Source of the DNA: Mesorhizobium sp. B2-3-4
GTDB taxonomy: Bacteria > Pseudomonadota > Alphaproteobacteria > Rhizobiales > Rhizobiaceae
Length of the DNA: 64,000 nt
Assembly (NCBI RefSeq): GCF_006442315.1
Contig: NZ_VFVY01000018.1
Coordinates: 62,001-126,000 of the forward strand
Direction of reading: 5' to 3'
This document shows positions 43,894 through 53,126 of the stretch, piece after piece (the stretch's first letter is position 1; each line of letters starts with the position of its first letter). The position numbers were made by a program, and so were the translations under genes. Below the pieces are notes generated by a model. The model was not told the DNA's origin and did not search any database. It saw nothing but the letters and a program-made list of their open reading frames with translations.

Positions 43894-44514
43894 ATGAGCG
43901 ATATCCGCTTCCATAAAAACGATCTGCCTGACCTTTCCCGCTACAATGTCGCGGCGGTGGCCATCGATACGGAAACGCTCGGTCTCAACCGGCATCGCGA
44001 CCGGCTCTGCGTGGTGCAGATATCGCCTGGCGATGGCAGCGCCGACGTCATCCAGATCGCGCCGGGTCAGAAGAAGGCGCCAAACCTTGTCAGCCTGCTC
44101 AGGAATCGCTCCATAACCAAGCTGTTTCATTATGGGCGCTTCGACCTCGCGGTGCTTTACAACGCATTCGGCGTGATGCCCGAACCGGTGTTCTGCACCA
44201 AGATCGCCTCGCGGCTGACCCGCACCTATACCGACCGGCACGGGCTGAAGGACATCTGCTTCGAGCTTCTCGGCGTCGGCCTGTCCAAGGCCCAGCAATC
44301 GTCAGATTGGGCGGCCGAAACGCTGTCGCCCGAACAGCTCGAATACGCCGCCTCCGACGTGCTCTATCTCCACCGGTTGCGGGACGTTCTGGCGGGGCGG
44401 CTGGCGCGCGATGGGCGCAGCAAGGAAGCGGACGCCTGTTTCCGCTTCCTGCCGACGCGGGCCAAGCTTGACCTGATGGGTTGGGACGAAGAGGATATCT
44501 TCGCTCACAGCTGA
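43894..44514 (+). CDS. Ribonuclease D-like 3'-5' exonuclease
   Basis: The 206-residue protein starts at ATG 43894 after GGAGAAG. It is a compact DEDDy exonuclease: VAIDTETLGL (D25/E27), HYGRFDLAVL and YAASDVLYLHRL. It lacks the C-terminal HRDC domains of full RNase D, as in short rhizobial homologues. A role in RNA 3' trimming is inferred from the family. Confidence 0.88.
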   Translation: MSDIRFHKNDLPDLSRYNVAAVAIDTETLGLNRHRDRLCVVQISPGDGSADVIQIAPGQKKAPNLVSLLRNRSITKLFHYGRFDLAVLYNAFGVMPEPVFCTKIASRLTRTYTDRHGLKDICFELLGVGLSKAQQSSDWAAETLSPEQLEYAASDVLYLHRLRDVLAGRLARDGRSKEADACFRFLPTRAKLDLMGWDEEDIFAHS

Positions 44515-44599
44515 CGGCTTGCTGACAGTCGCGCCATGGCGGCCGCCAAGGGAACCAGACACATACGGATGCGTTGTGACGGCTCGAAGAGGGGATGAC

Positions 44600-44803
44600 A
44601 TGACCGACCGAAAGCCGATATCGACCGCGCCTACAGACGGCACCAAAGTCACTGTCACGTGGAAGGATGGTGACGGCGTTGTCAACGAATCCATCGCGCA
44701 ATATCGAGACGATGGCTGGTGGGTCTATACCGATAGCCATACGCAAAAGAAGGTCGAACCGACCAGCTGGCGGCCCGCCGCCGGCGACGATGACGACCAA
44801 TGA
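44600..44803 (+). CDS. Small hypothetical protein (67 residues)
   Basis: Starts MTDRKPISTAPTDGTKVTVTWKDG after GAAGAGGGG and contains two Trp-rich stretches (DDGWWVYTDSH, EPTSWRPA) and an acidic end. The phrase ISTAPTDGT resembles small DUF551-like proteins. Good ribosome site and amino acid composition support coding. Function unknown. Confidence 0.65.
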   Translation: MTDRKPISTAPTDGTKVTVTWKDGDGVVNESIAQYRDDGWWVYTDSHTQKKVEPTSWRPAAGDDDDQ

Positions 44804-44913
44804 GCGCGCCGCTGGCGAGGCCTGTCGCTTTCGAATAGCCTGAAGTCGTTGATATCGGGGCCGATTCGGAGCCTTCCGCTCCGCGCTCGCCTCTTGCTCG
44901 GAGGGAAACCGCT

Positions 44914-45168
44914 ATGGGTGTCGAAAGCCTTCTCGTCTTCATCATCATTGGTGCCATCGCCGGCTGGCTCGCCGGCCTCATCGTTTCCGGTTTCGGTTTC
45001 GGCCTGATCGGCAACATCATCGTCGGTATCATCGGCGCGTTCATCGCCGGCTGGCTGTTCCCGCGGATCGGCTTTTCCATCGGCGGCGGCATCATCGCCT
45101 CCATCATCCACGCCACGATCGGCGCTATCATCCTGCTGGTGCTGGTCAAGGTGCTGAAACGAGCCTGA
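44914..45168 (+). CDS. GlsB/YeaQ/YmgE-family small membrane protein
   Basis: The 84-residue protein is almost entirely hydrophobic: three Gly-rich membrane segments (LLVFIIIGAIAGWLAGLIVSG, LIGNIIVGIIGAFIAGWLF, IIASIIHATIGAIILLVLV). This is the transglycosylase-associated (GlsB/YeaQ) pattern, often stress-induced. A GGAGGG site precedes the ATG. Role otherwise unknown. Confidence 0.9.
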   Translation: MGVESLLVFIIIGAIAGWLAGLIVSGFGFGLIGNIIVGIIGAFIAGWLFPRIGFSIGGGIIASIIHATIGAIILLVLVKVLKRA

Positions 45169-45190
45169 ACCCGGCAGAAAAGAGCGCGCC

Positions 45191-45337
45191 ATGAAGCAGA
45201 ACACTCTCTATCTCGTCATTGGCGCGCTCGTCGTCGTGGTCATTGCGCTCGGCATCTATGTCTACCGCGAGCAGACCAAGCCGAAGGGCGTCGAACTCAA
45301 GATCGACGACAAGGGCATTTCGATCCAGCAGAACTGA
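45191..45337 (+). CDS. Small single-pass membrane protein (48 residues)
   Basis: MKQNTLYLVIGALVVVVIAL is one membrane helix followed by YVYREQTKPKGVELKIDDKG. The start lies 22 bases after the GlsB-family gene, and the distribution of residues (helix, then charged tail) is typical of real small proteins. Similar short ORFs recur in rhizobia, but I cannot name the family. Confidence 0.72.
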   Translation: MKQNTLYLVIGALVVVVIALGIYVYREQTKPKGVELKIDDKGISIQQN

Positions 45338-45377
45338 GCCGGCGATCGATAGGTGACGGCCTCAACGCCATCGCCGG

Positions 45378-45917
45378 CTACTTGCGCAGCCTGGCGGCAA
45401 AGGCCTTCATGCCTTTCCTGATTGCGCTGCGGGCGTCATCGGCATCCTGCCAGCCTTTGAACTTGATGGTTTTGCCAGTCCCAAGCACCGACGACAGAAA
45501 GAACTGTTCGATCTCACGCCTGAGATGCTCGGGCACATGGTCGGCGGCCACCGGCTCGTCCACGGCGTCCTCCCGGTGAGGACAGAAGACGTAGCGGTCG
45601 TTGCGGATAGGCTCGCCGCCCTGATCCCGCTGCTTCACCCGCAACGCGCCCAGAAGATCGCATTTGATGACGGTGCCGGCACCCGTGGAGGCCTGATGGA
45701 TGACCAGTCCATCCAGGGGATCGCCATCGTCCCCCAAGGTGGAGGGAATAAAGCCCCAATCGTAGGGGTAGGTCATCCCGACCGGCAAAGGGCGGACATA
45801 ACCGAACACCCGCGTCGCCGGCTCATAGGCAACCTTTGCCGCGGCACCACGCGGGGTCTCGATAACGACCCTGACAAGGCCCTTCGTCGTCGTCGGCAGC
45901 TTGAGGTAGTCGGGCAT
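45378..45917 (-). CDS. Inorganic pyrophosphatase, family I
   Basis: The 179-residue protein starts at ATG 45917, preceded by GAGG. The family I metal-binding motif DGDPLD occupies residues 64-69, with FGYVRPLPVGMTYPYDWGFIP before it and Lys/Tyr residues around NDRYVFCP. It hydrolyses pyrophosphate. The sequence is more divergent than a typical housekeeping PPase (shorter C-terminus, HREDAVDEP insertion), so a second, accessory PPase is possible. Confidence 0.83.
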   Translation of the reverse strand: MPDYLKLPTTTKGLVRVVIETPRGAAAKVAYEPATRVFGYVRPLPVGMTYPYDWGFIPSTLGDDGDPLDGLVIHQASTGAGTVIKCDLLGALRVKQRDQGGEPIRNDRYVFCPHREDAVDEPVAADHVPEHLRREIEQFFLSSVLGTGKTIKFKGWQDADDARSAIRKGMKAFAARLRK

Positions 45918-46007
45918 GAGATGCCTCTGTCGCATTCCGGGGTTGGTCCGGATGGAACTCCAAGGCGCAATGAATGTTCCGAAGAGCAGGCCGAGGAGAT
46001 TTCAGCT

Positions 46008-46307
46008 ATGACAAAAGCCTCTTTGCACTTGCTCAAGGGTGTGGGCTATCTGATTTCAACCCTGAGTGTCGTGCTGCTGGCCGTCGTCAGCTGGTCGAGC
46101 GCTTCCAAAAGTCCGCTGCTGGTCGCTTGTCTGCTCTTTGGCGCCGCCGCTTCGGTTGCCGGCATGTTCTGCCGGTGGCTGACCTACGAGATCGAAAAGC
46201 GTCAGGAAGGCGAAGAAGGCGCGTCGTCGCCAAGAGGTCCAGCGGAAGCCTTGCATCGCTCAAACCGGCTGTCGTCCGGTCGCTGTGGTCGGCAACGGCA
46301 TAATTAA
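46008..46307 (+). CDS. Small membrane protein of unknown function (99 residues)
   Basis: Two hydrophobic segments (VGYLISTLSVVLLAVVSW and PLLVACLLFGAAASVAGMF) and a polar C-terminus. GAGGAG lies nine bases before the ATG. A longer open frame upstream overlaps the pyrophosphatase gene antisense, so I start here. No family recognised. Confidence 0.62.
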   Translation: MTKASLHLLKGVGYLISTLSVVLLAVVSWSSASKSPLLVACLLFGAAASVAGMFCRWLTYEIEKRQEGEEGASSPRGPAEALHRSNRLSSGRCGRQRHN

Positions 46308-46363
46308 CAAATTCCTAACGAAATTCAAAGGCTTGGGCGAAGGCCTGCTTAACCCGCCCTTAA
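46304..46363 (+). promoter_or_regulatory. CtrA-type boxes upstream of the PBP1A gene
   Basis: TTAA-CCCGCCC-TTAA at 46349-46363 fits the CtrA full-site consensus TTAA-N7-TTAA exactly, 60 bases before the PBP start. A second near-site TTAA-N7-CTAA lies at 46304-46318. CtrA is the cell-cycle master regulator of alphaproteobacteria; its control here is a sequence-based inference. Confidence 0.55.
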
Positions 46364-46423
46364 ATCGCCGCATCTACTCTTCAACCCGAGCGCCATTGGC
46401 ACCGGGGATATCAAGCGCAGCGC

Positions 46424-48700
46424 ATGGCGAACCGCAGAGACAGCCGCATCGAGCCCAGCTTCGAGGGACCGCCACGGGCGAAATCCCAGACGGGTCTTTC
46501 GGTGAGCGAGGAGGACCGCGTCGTGCCGAGCAACCGCAAAGCCTCCGCCAAACGCAAATCGTCGAAAGCGAAATCATCGCGATCCAGGCGCGGCGGCAGC
46601 GGGCGCGGCCTGTTCGGCGTGCTCGGCCGGCTGGTCTACTGGTGTTTCGTGCTCGCCATCTGGGGCGGCATCGCCGTGGCGGGCGTCGTCATCTACTACG
46701 GCGCCAAGATGCCGGCGGCCACGACCTGGTCGATTCCGGACCGCGCTCCCAACATCAAGATCGTCTCGGCCGACGGGCAGTTGCTGGCCAATCGCGGCAT
46801 GAGCGGCGGCGAGGCCGTCGGGCTGCACGAAATGTCGCCCTATATCCCCGAGGCCGTGATCGCCATCGAGGACCGCCGTTTCTATTCGCATTTCGGCGTC
46901 GACCCGATCGGCCTGTCGCGCGCCATGGTGACCAATTTGCTCGGCGGGCATTTCTCGCAGGGCGGCTCGACGCTGACGCAGCAATTGGCCAAGAACCTGT
47001 TCCTGAAGCCCGACCGCACGCTGGAGCGTAAGGTGCAGGAGGTGCTGCTGGCGCTGTGGCTGGAGCACAAGCACACCAAGGACCAGATCCTCGAAATGTA
47101 CCTCAACCGGGTCTATTTCGGCTCGGGCGCCTATGGCGTCGAGGCGGCCTCACGACGCTATTTCGGCAAGAGCGCGCGCGACGTCACCTTGTCGGAAGCA
47201 GCCCTGCTCGCCGGCCTCCTGAAGGCTCCCTCGCGGCTGTCGCCGGCGCGCGATCCAAAGGCCGCCGAGGAGCGCTCGCAGCTCGTGCTCGCCGCCATGC
47301 GCGAGGAAGGCAAGATCAGCGAGAAGGAGCTGAAGACGGCGCTCAGCGCGCCGGCGACGCGCTCGCCGTCCTACTGGACCGGCTCGGAAAACTATGTCGC
47401 CGACACCATCATGGAAGAACTGCCGGACCTGATCGGCGACGTGCGCGGCGACATCGTCATCGACTCGACCGTCGACCTGACATTGCAGAAGCTCGCCGAG
47501 CAATCGATCCGCAGGCTGATCGACGAAAGCGGCAAGAAGCTCAACGTCACCCAGGGCGCGCTGGTGTCGATCGACGATTCCGGCGCGGTGCGTGCCATGG
47601 TCGGCGGCTATGATTATTCGACCAGCCAGTTCGACCGCGCTTCCGAGGCGCGTCGCCAACCGGGCTCGGCGTTCAAGCCGTTCGTCTACATGGCGGCGCT
47701 CGAGGCCGGCCGTACGCCCGACAGCGTCCGCAACGACGCGCCGATCAAGATCGGCAACTGGACCCCCGACAATTACGGCGGCAAGTATTTCGGCAAGGTC
47801 ACCCTGGCGACGGCGCTGGCCAAGTCGCTGAACTCGGTGGCCGCGCAACTGACCATGGAGGTCGGGCCGAACGCGGTGGTGGAAGCCGCGCACCGCATGG
47901 GCATCCAGTCAGACCTGCAAGCCAACACCTCGATCGCGCTCGGCACGTCGGAAGTGACGCCGCTGGAGCTGACTTCGGCCTATGTGCCCTTCGCCAATGG
48001 CGGCTACAAGCCTGACATCCATTTCATCCGCCGCATCACGAGCGCGGACGGCAAGGTGCTCTACGACAGTGGCGGCAGCGGTAGCGCACCGCGCGTGATC
48101 AAGCCCGAGATCGTCGGCATGATGAATTCGATGATGACCGGCACGGTCGAGGTCGGAACCGCCAAGAAGGCGGCCTTCACCTGGCCGTCGGCGGGCAAGA
48201 CCGGCACCAGCCAGAATTCGCGCGATGCCTGGTTCGTCGGCTACACCGCCAATCTCACCACCGGCGTGTGGTTCGGCAATGATGACGGCACGGCGATGAA
48301 GAAGGTCACCGGCGGCGCGCTGCCGGCACAGGCCTGGCACGAATTCATGGTCGCCGCGCATGAGGGCGTGCCGGTGCGGCCGCTGCCCGGAACCTGGAAG
48401 TCCACACCGCCGGACACGATCGTGCCCGACGACATCCCCTCGGCCGACAACAATCAGCCGGCACCTGTCCCTTCGGCGTCGGTCGGTCAGTCCGCTCCGG
48501 CCGCAGCGGCGCCGTCCGCACAGCCCGCAACGGTGCGCGCGCCTCGTCCCGCACAGACGGTCGACGCCGATGGCGACTTCAACATGCCAAGCGATTCCGG
48601 CACCACCGCTTCCGTCGGCCATCCGGTGCCGCCCGGCAGCGTCGGCGGCCCGCTGAAGAAGAAGCAGACCTCGATCCTGGACATTCTAGGCGGCGGCTGA
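46424..48700 (+). CDS. Class A penicillin-binding protein 1A-type
   Basis: The 758-residue bifunctional peptidoglycan synthase has a basic cytoplasmic N-terminus (about 1-65), one membrane helix (about 66-92), a GT51 glycosyltransferase domain (E149 in EDRRFYSHFGVD; QGGSTLTQQLAKNLFL) and a transpeptidase domain with S415 (SAFKPF), SLNSVA and K592 (GKTGT). A Pro/Ala-rich periplasmic tail ends the protein. Members polymerise glycan strands and cross-link peptides at the inner membrane. CtrA-like boxes upstream suggest cell-cycle control. No MGT-type truncation seen. Confidence 0.95.
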   Translation: MANRRDSRIEPSFEGPPRAKSQTGLSVSEEDRVVPSNRKASAKRKSSKAKSSRSRRGGSGRGLFGVLGRLVYWCFVLAIWGGIAVAGVVIYYGAKMPAATTWSIPDRAPNIKIVSADGQLLANRGMSGGEAVGLHEMSPYIPEAVIAIEDRRFYSHFGVDPIGLSRAMVTNLLGGHFSQGGSTLTQQLAKNLFLKPDRTLERKVQEVLLALWLEHKHTKDQILEMYLNRVYFGSGAYGVEAASRRYFGKSARDVTLSEAALLAGLLKAPSRLSPARDPKAAEERSQLVLAAMREEGKISEKELKTALSAPATRSPSYWTGSENYVADTIMEELPDLIGDVRGDIVIDSTVDLTLQKLAEQSIRRLIDESGKKLNVTQGALVSIDDSGAVRAMVGGYDYSTSQFDRASEARRQPGSAFKPFVYMAALEAGRTPDSVRNDAPIKIGNWTPDNYGGKYFGKVTLATALAKSLNSVAAQLTMEVGPNAVVEAAHRMGIQSDLQANTSIALGTSEVTPLELTSAYVPFANGGYKPDIHFIRRITSADGKVLYDSGGSGSAPRVIKPEIVGMMNSMMTGTVEVGTAKKAAFTWPSAGKTGTSQNSRDAWFVGYTANLTTGVWFGNDDGTAMKKVTGGALPAQAWHEFMVAAHEGVPVRPLPGTWKSTPPDTIVPDDIPSADNNQPAPVPSASVGQSAPAAAAPSAQPATVRAPRPAQTVDADGDFNMPSDSGTTASVGHPVPPGSVGGPLKKKQTSILDILGGG

Positions 48701-48717
48701 GGCGGTTGCCATCGTCG

Positions 48718-49083
48718 CTACTGCGCCTTCGGCTGAGCGCGGCCGAGAAGCTTGCTGTCGAAGGTCAGCTTGTCGCTGTGGATCTTGCCATCGCTGATGG
48801 TGAGATGTTTTGCGCAGGACAACGCCCCCGATGACTGCGTCATCAGATCGTACATCAGCAACGCCTGCCGGTCGTCGCCGAAGGCGGCGATCATGCGTAT
48901 GCCGGTGACATCCTGCGACAGTTTCACGAGCCCCGCCAGATAGGGCTCCTTGCCGGTCGACTGCTGCATGGGGCCGTCGAAGACTACATCGTCGGCGACG
49001 AAGGAGGCCGCCTTTTCCAGATCGTGGCTTGTCCAAGCCTTGGTGAAAGCTGTGGCGATATCGAGAGGTGGTGTCTGTGTCAT
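48718..49083 (-). CDS. NTF2/SnoaL-like small protein
   Basis: The 121-residue protein starts MTQTPPLDIATAFTKAWTSHDLEKAASFVADDVVFDGPM, the usual N-terminus of an NTF2-like fold, and ends with KLTFDSKLLGRAQ. Such proteins bind or modify small ligands; no catalytic residue pattern allows a function. It is convergent with the PBP gene and divergent from the SDR gene. Confidence 0.78.
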   Translation of the reverse strand: MTQTPPLDIATAFTKAWTSHDLEKAASFVADDVVFDGPMQQSTGKEPYLAGLVKLSQDVTGIRMIAAFGDDRQALLMYDLMTQSSGALSCAKHLTISDGKIHSDKLTFDSKLLGRAQPKAQ

Positions 49084-49248
49084 GGCTCCGGTCCTGACTG
49101 GCTGATGCAAGTCCCCATGCCTATGTCTTTTCCATCGGACCAACGGCGGACCGGCTGTGCGGTTCCTCGGACAAGGATGAATGGTGACATTTCGGCCTCT
49201 CGCCACCTCGGCGGCGTTCGGCTACATGTCCAGCCCGGAGACCGTGAC

Positions 49249-50001
49249 ATGACCGAAACCGACACCAGAAAGACCATTGTGCTGACCGGCGCCAGCCGGG
49301 GCATCGGCCATGCGACGGTGAAGCGCTTTTCGCGCGAGGGCTGGCGCGTCATCACCTGTTCGCGCCAGGCCTTTGCCGAGGACTGCCCTTGGCCGGCCGG
49401 CCCGGAGGACCACATCAAGGTCGATCTCGCCGATCAGGAAGATGTCGGCATCGCCGTGTCCGAGATTCGCCACCGGCTGGAGGCGCATGGCGGCCAGTTG
49501 CATGCGCTGGTCAACAATGCCGGCATTTCGCCCAAGCTCAAGGACGGCAACAGCCGCATGAACTCGATCGACACGCCCATGCATGTCTGGCGCGACGTGT
49601 TCCAGGTCAATTTTTTCGCGCCGATCATGCTGGCGCGGGGTCTCTTCAAGGAGCTCGCTGCGGCCAAGGGCTCGATCGTCAATGTCACCTCGATCGCCGG
49701 CACGCGCGTGCATCCTTTTGCCGGCACCGCTTACGCGACGTCGAAGGCGGCACTTGGCTCGTTGACGCGCGAGATGGCGCATGATTTCGGCCCGCACGGC
49801 ATCCGCGTCAATGCGATCGCACCGGGCGAGATCGACACAGCGATCCTCTCGCCGGGCACCGAAAAAATCGTCGAAACCATTCCGCTGAGACGGCTGGGCA
49901 CCACGGCGGAGGTCGCCGACATCATCTTTTTCCTGTGCTCGTCCCAGTCGTCCTATGTGTCCGGCTCCGAAATCCACATCAATGGCGGCCAGCACGTCTA
50001 G
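49249..50001 (+). CDS. Short-chain dehydrogenase/reductase
   Basis: The 250-residue classical SDR has the cofactor motif TGASRGIGHATV, VNNAGIS, the catalytic Ser region VNVTSIAGTRVHPFAGTAYATSKAALG (Ser, Tyr-x3-Lys) and the C-terminal GSEIHINGGQHV. Substrate unknown. A much longer frame begins upstream at 49024, but it overlaps the divergent NTF2-like gene, so the ATG at 49249 is preferred. Confidence 0.88.
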   Translation: MTETDTRKTIVLTGASRGIGHATVKRFSREGWRVITCSRQAFAEDCPWPAGPEDHIKVDLADQEDVGIAVSEIRHRLEAHGGQLHALVNNAGISPKLKDGNSRMNSIDTPMHVWRDVFQVNFFAPIMLARGLFKELAAAKGSIVNVTSIAGTRVHPFAGTAYATSKAALGSLTREMAHDFGPHGIRVNAIAPGEIDTAILSPGTEKIVETIPLRRLGTTAEVADIIFFLCSSQSSYVSGSEIHINGGQHV

Positions 50002-50010
50002 GCGGTGAGG

Positions 50011-51195
50011 TCATATCGTTCTCGCTCGTCCGGCAAAGCCGCCGAGGATCGTCATCAGCAAGGTCACGACGGCGCAGAGCGCCAAGGTGATGCCCCAACT
50101 GCCTGTCGAGTCATGGGCGAGGCCGGCAAGCGGCGGGCCTGCCGCCGCCAGCGTATATCCCAGGCATTGCGCCATTCCCGACAGAGCCGCCGCCTGGTTG
50201 CTGTGCGATGCCCTCAGGCTGACGAAGGACAGGCCGAGGACGAAGGCTGCACCGGCGCCGAAACCGAACAGCGCGACCCACAGCATTGCCAGCGCCGGAA
50301 GCTGCCATAGGCCGAGCACCGAAGCGCATGTGGCAAGCGACACGCCGATGGTGAAGGCGCGCTGATCCCTCATTCGCCGTACAACCGAGCCGACGACGAG
50401 ACCGGCGATGGCGGTGGCCAACTGCAACACTCCGTGCAGCGAGCCTGACGTCGCCGCCGAGTAGCCTGCCTGTGCCAGCATGGCGGGCAGCCATCCGACG
50501 ACGACGTAGAAGACCAGCGAGGTCAGGCCGAGGAAGCCGGTCACCTGCCAGGCCAGCGGCGAGCGCCAGATGCTGGTGCGATCAGGGACGGCAGCGACCA
50601 CCTCGGTCGGCAGGGAATGCGAGCGGAGTTGCGGGAGCCAGGCAATCAGCGCGGCCAGTGGGAAAATCAATGTGCAGGCGAGCGAAACATGCCAGTCCGA
50701 TCCCGGCAGTCGGGCGAGCGGGATCGCCGCCGTCGAGGCAAGGGCTTGCGCCAGTCCAGAGGTGATCGCGTAGGTGCCTGTCAGCGTGGCGATCCGTGTC
50801 GGGAAATCCCGCTTCAGCAGACTGGGGAGCAGGACGTTGGCGACGGCAATGCCTGTTCCGAGCGTGGCCGTGCCAAGCAGCAGCTCAGGAACGGAGCCGG
50901 CCGAACGCAGGCAAATCCCGATCGCGACAACGAGCATCGCGCTGAACAAGCACTTCTCGATGCCATATCGGCGCGCCAGCCCGGCAGCGAACGGTGAGAT
51001 CGCCGCGAATGCCAGCAAGGGAAGGGTGGTTAGCATTCCCGCCTCGGCGGCGCTGATTCCGGTGGTTTCACGGATCATGCCGAGCATCGGCGCGACGCCG
51101 GTAAAGGGTGCGCGGAGCGCCGAGGCAATCAGCATTATGCCGACCAGCACAAGGCCCTGACCGCTCGACGTCTTGATAATCTCTCGTGCCGTCAT
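50011..51195 (-). CDS. MFS transporter, CynX/NimT-like
   Basis: The 394-residue protein has about twelve hydrophobic segments. N-terminal RAPFTGVAPMLGMIRETTGISAAEAGMLTTLPLLAFA and LARRYGIEKCLFSAML are typical of the CynX/NimT (2-nitroimidazole/cyanate) MFS branch. The gene lies 30 bases after the quinone-oxidoreductase gene and is probably co-transcribed with it. The substrate is unknown, probably an exported small toxic compound. Confidence 0.85.
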   Translation of the reverse strand: MTAREIIKTSSGQGLVLVGIMLIASALRAPFTGVAPMLGMIRETTGISAAEAGMLTTLPLLAFAAISPFAAGLARRYGIEKCLFSAMLVVAIGICLRSAGSVPELLLGTATLGTGIAVANVLLPSLLKRDFPTRIATLTGTYAITSGLAQALASTAAIPLARLPGSDWHVSLACTLIFPLAALIAWLPQLRSHSLPTEVVAAVPDRTSIWRSPLAWQVTGFLGLTSLVFYVVVGWLPAMLAQAGYSAATSGSLHGVLQLATAIAGLVVGSVVRRMRDQRAFTIGVSLATCASVLGLWQLPALAMLWVALFGFGAGAAFVLGLSFVSLRASHSNQAAALSGMAQCLGYTLAAAGPPLAGLAHDSTGSWGITLALCAVVTLLMTILGGFAGRARTI

Positions 51196-51225
51196 GGCGT
51201 GCTCCTGAACTGTTTTTGGGCAGAT

Positions 51226-52158
51226 TTAGTCAGCGGCCTGGCGGCCTATGGTCAGAACGGCCTTGCCGCTGAAGCTGCGCTGGCGCAGCGCGTCCAGCGC
51301 CTGGCCGATGTGCGTCCACGGCACGGTCAAGGCGATGCGGGTTTCCAGCCGGCCGGCCGCGACGAGAGCAAGCAGCGCCGCGATATCGGCGCCGATGGCC
51401 GAGCCGGAGGTGTAATAGGCGAATGTCTGCAGCCTCGCCCCCTCGTGACCGGGAACGAACTGACGGAATCCGACCGGCGTGAGTTCGCCGCTGCTCGAGC
51501 CGAACATGACGATGACCCCGCCGGGCGCGACGCGCTCGATCGCGTCGGTGAGGCTTTTGCCGCCGACCGACTCGGTGACCAGCGAAAACGGACCCTCGGC
51601 CTGATCGATCGCTTCGACGGTTCTGCGTGCACCCAACCCCCTGAGATCCTCGTCATGCCGGGCCGCGGCGATGGCGGTCACGATCCCGCCCTGCCGATGC
51701 GCGAGCTGGATCTGGAAACGGCCGACCGCGCCGCTGGCACCGGTGATCAGGACGTGCTGGCCGGCGAGGTCACCGCCATGGCGCAAAGTCCTCAGCGCCG
51801 TCGTGCCCGCCACCGGCAGGGTCGCGGCAGCGGCGAAGCCGACATTATCCGGCAGGACAGCGAGACGATCGGTCGGCACGGCAATGCGCTCGGCCCAGCC
51901 GGCCTGGTCGACCAGGGCGGCAACCCGCGCGCCCACTCCCGGCCCCGAGCCATCGGCTGCCGCCCGTTCGACGATGCCGGCAATGTCCTGGCCGGGAATG
52001 AAGCCACTCGGGCGGATAGCGAGCAGGCGCAGTTCGCCGCGGTTCAACGAGCTTGCCCGAACCGAGACAAGCGCCTCGTCCGCGAGCGCTTGCGGCTCAT
52101 CGCGTTCGACAAGCTTCAGGCCCGTGGCGCTGTCGGGAGATGTGACCAAAGCCAGCAT
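51226..52158 (-). CDS. Zinc-free NADPH:quinone oxidoreductase-like MDR enzyme
   Basis: The 310-residue protein starts MLALVTSPDSATGLKLVERDEP at ATG 52158 with GAGGAAGG ahead. It has the quinone-oxidoreductase pattern SSLNRGELR, PGQDIAGIV, Rossmann VLITGASGAVGRFQIQLA and no zinc-binding Cys/His set. It probably reduces a quinone or activated alkene with NADPH. Divergent from an AraC regulator; first gene of an operon with the MFS exporter. Confidence 0.85.
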   Translation of the reverse strand: MLALVTSPDSATGLKLVERDEPQALADEALVSVRASSLNRGELRLLAIRPSGFIPGQDIAGIVERAAADGSGPGVGARVAALVDQAGWAERIAVPTDRLAVLPDNVGFAAAATLPVAGTTALRTLRHGGDLAGQHVLITGASGAVGRFQIQLAHRQGGIVTAIAAARHDEDLRGLGARRTVEAIDQAEGPFSLVTESVGGKSLTDAIERVAPGGVIVMFGSSSGELTPVGFRQFVPGHEGARLQTFAYYTSGSAIGADIAALLALVAAGRLETRIALTVPWTHIGQALDALRQRSFSGKAVLTIGRQAAD

Positions 52159-52251
52159 GAGTGTTGCCTTCCTCTGGGTTCGCATGGCAGCGCGGCGACG
52201 CGATGCCGGCCATGAGCGGGCCAGAACCTATCGACTTTCCCCATTGAAGAA

Positions 52252-52280
52252 TTTAGCTATGATGGCTTTCAATCGCTAAA
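52252..52280. promoter_or_regulatory. Inverted repeat TTTAGC...GCTAAA between QOR and AraC genes
   Basis: TTTAGC (52252-52257) and GCTAAA (52275-52280) with 17 bases between, 11 bases before the AraC start. Possible binding site of the AraC regulator for autoregulation and for the divergent QOR-MFS operon. Weak on its own. Confidence 0.4.
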
Positions 52281-52291
52281 AGCAGTCAACC

Positions 52292-53101
52292 ATGCGACAG
52301 CCTCTCCACTATCCCTGGCTCAATTTCGATGTCGATGCGGTGCAGGCGCCCGCCATCGCGGTGCGCGTCGAACCCACCGAAACCAGAGCCGAGGTGGCCG
52401 CGCACTGGCACCGCAAAGGCCAACTCGTCTTCGCGCTCGGCGGCGGCGTCACCTGTCGCGTGCCGAGCGGCTTGTGGATGGTGCCGCCGCATTGCGGTGT
52501 CTGGATTCCCGGCGGAATGGAACACAGCAATATCGCGACGGCCAATGCCCGGATCTTTTTCGTCTATATCGAGCCGGCAGCGGCGGAATTGCCGGACCGG
52601 TGCTGCACGCTTTCGATCTCGCCGCTGCTGCGCGAACTGATCATCGAACTGGCCGACAGCGTTCAGGACGAGCAGGCGCGCGATGAGCTGCTGATCAAGA
52701 CCCTTCTCACCGAACTGCCGCGCATGCCTGTCCAGCAGCTGCATCTGCCGATTTCATCCGAGCCGCGCCTCAGCCGGATCGCCACCGCATTGTCGCAGAA
52801 TCCCGCCGACCGCAGCACGCTTGCCGAATGGGCAAAGCGCGTCGCGCTCAGCGAAAGCAGTCTCGCCCGTCTGGTGGTCAAGGAGACTGGCTTGAGCTTC
52901 GGGCGCTGGCGCCAGCAACTGCACCTGATCGTCGCCATTCGAGAACTGGCCTCGGGCGCGACCGTGCAGCAGGTCTCAGGCGATCTCGGCTATGGTTCCG
53001 TGACTGCCTTCATCACGATGTTCAAGAAGGCGCTTGGCAAGCCGCCGGCAAAATACCTCGGCAGCATCGCCCACAATGGCGGCTCCGCCTTCACGGCGTG
53101 A
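52292..53101 (+). CDS. AraC-family transcriptional regulator
   Basis: The 269-residue protein has an N-terminal cupin sensing domain (HWHRKGQLVFALGGGVTCRVPSGLWMVPPHCGVWIPGGMEHS) and a C-terminal double helix-turn-helix (STLAEWAKRVALSESSLARLVVKETGLSFGRWRQQLHL and VSGDLGYGSVTAFITMFKKALGKPPAKYL). Divergent from the QOR-MFS operon, it is the likely activator. The ligand is unknown. Confidence 0.88.
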   Translation: MRQPLHYPWLNFDVDAVQAPAIAVRVEPTETRAEVAAHWHRKGQLVFALGGGVTCRVPSGLWMVPPHCGVWIPGGMEHSNIATANARIFFVYIEPAAAELPDRCCTLSISPLLRELIIELADSVQDEQARDELLIKTLLTELPRMPVQQLHLPISSEPRLSRIATALSQNPADRSTLAEWAKRVALSESSLARLVVKETGLSFGRWRQQLHLIVAIRELASGATVQQVSGDLGYGSVTAFITMFKKALGKPPAKYLGSIAHNGGSAFTA

Positions 53102-53126
53102 TCAGGGGCCGGCGGCGCGATCGGGC

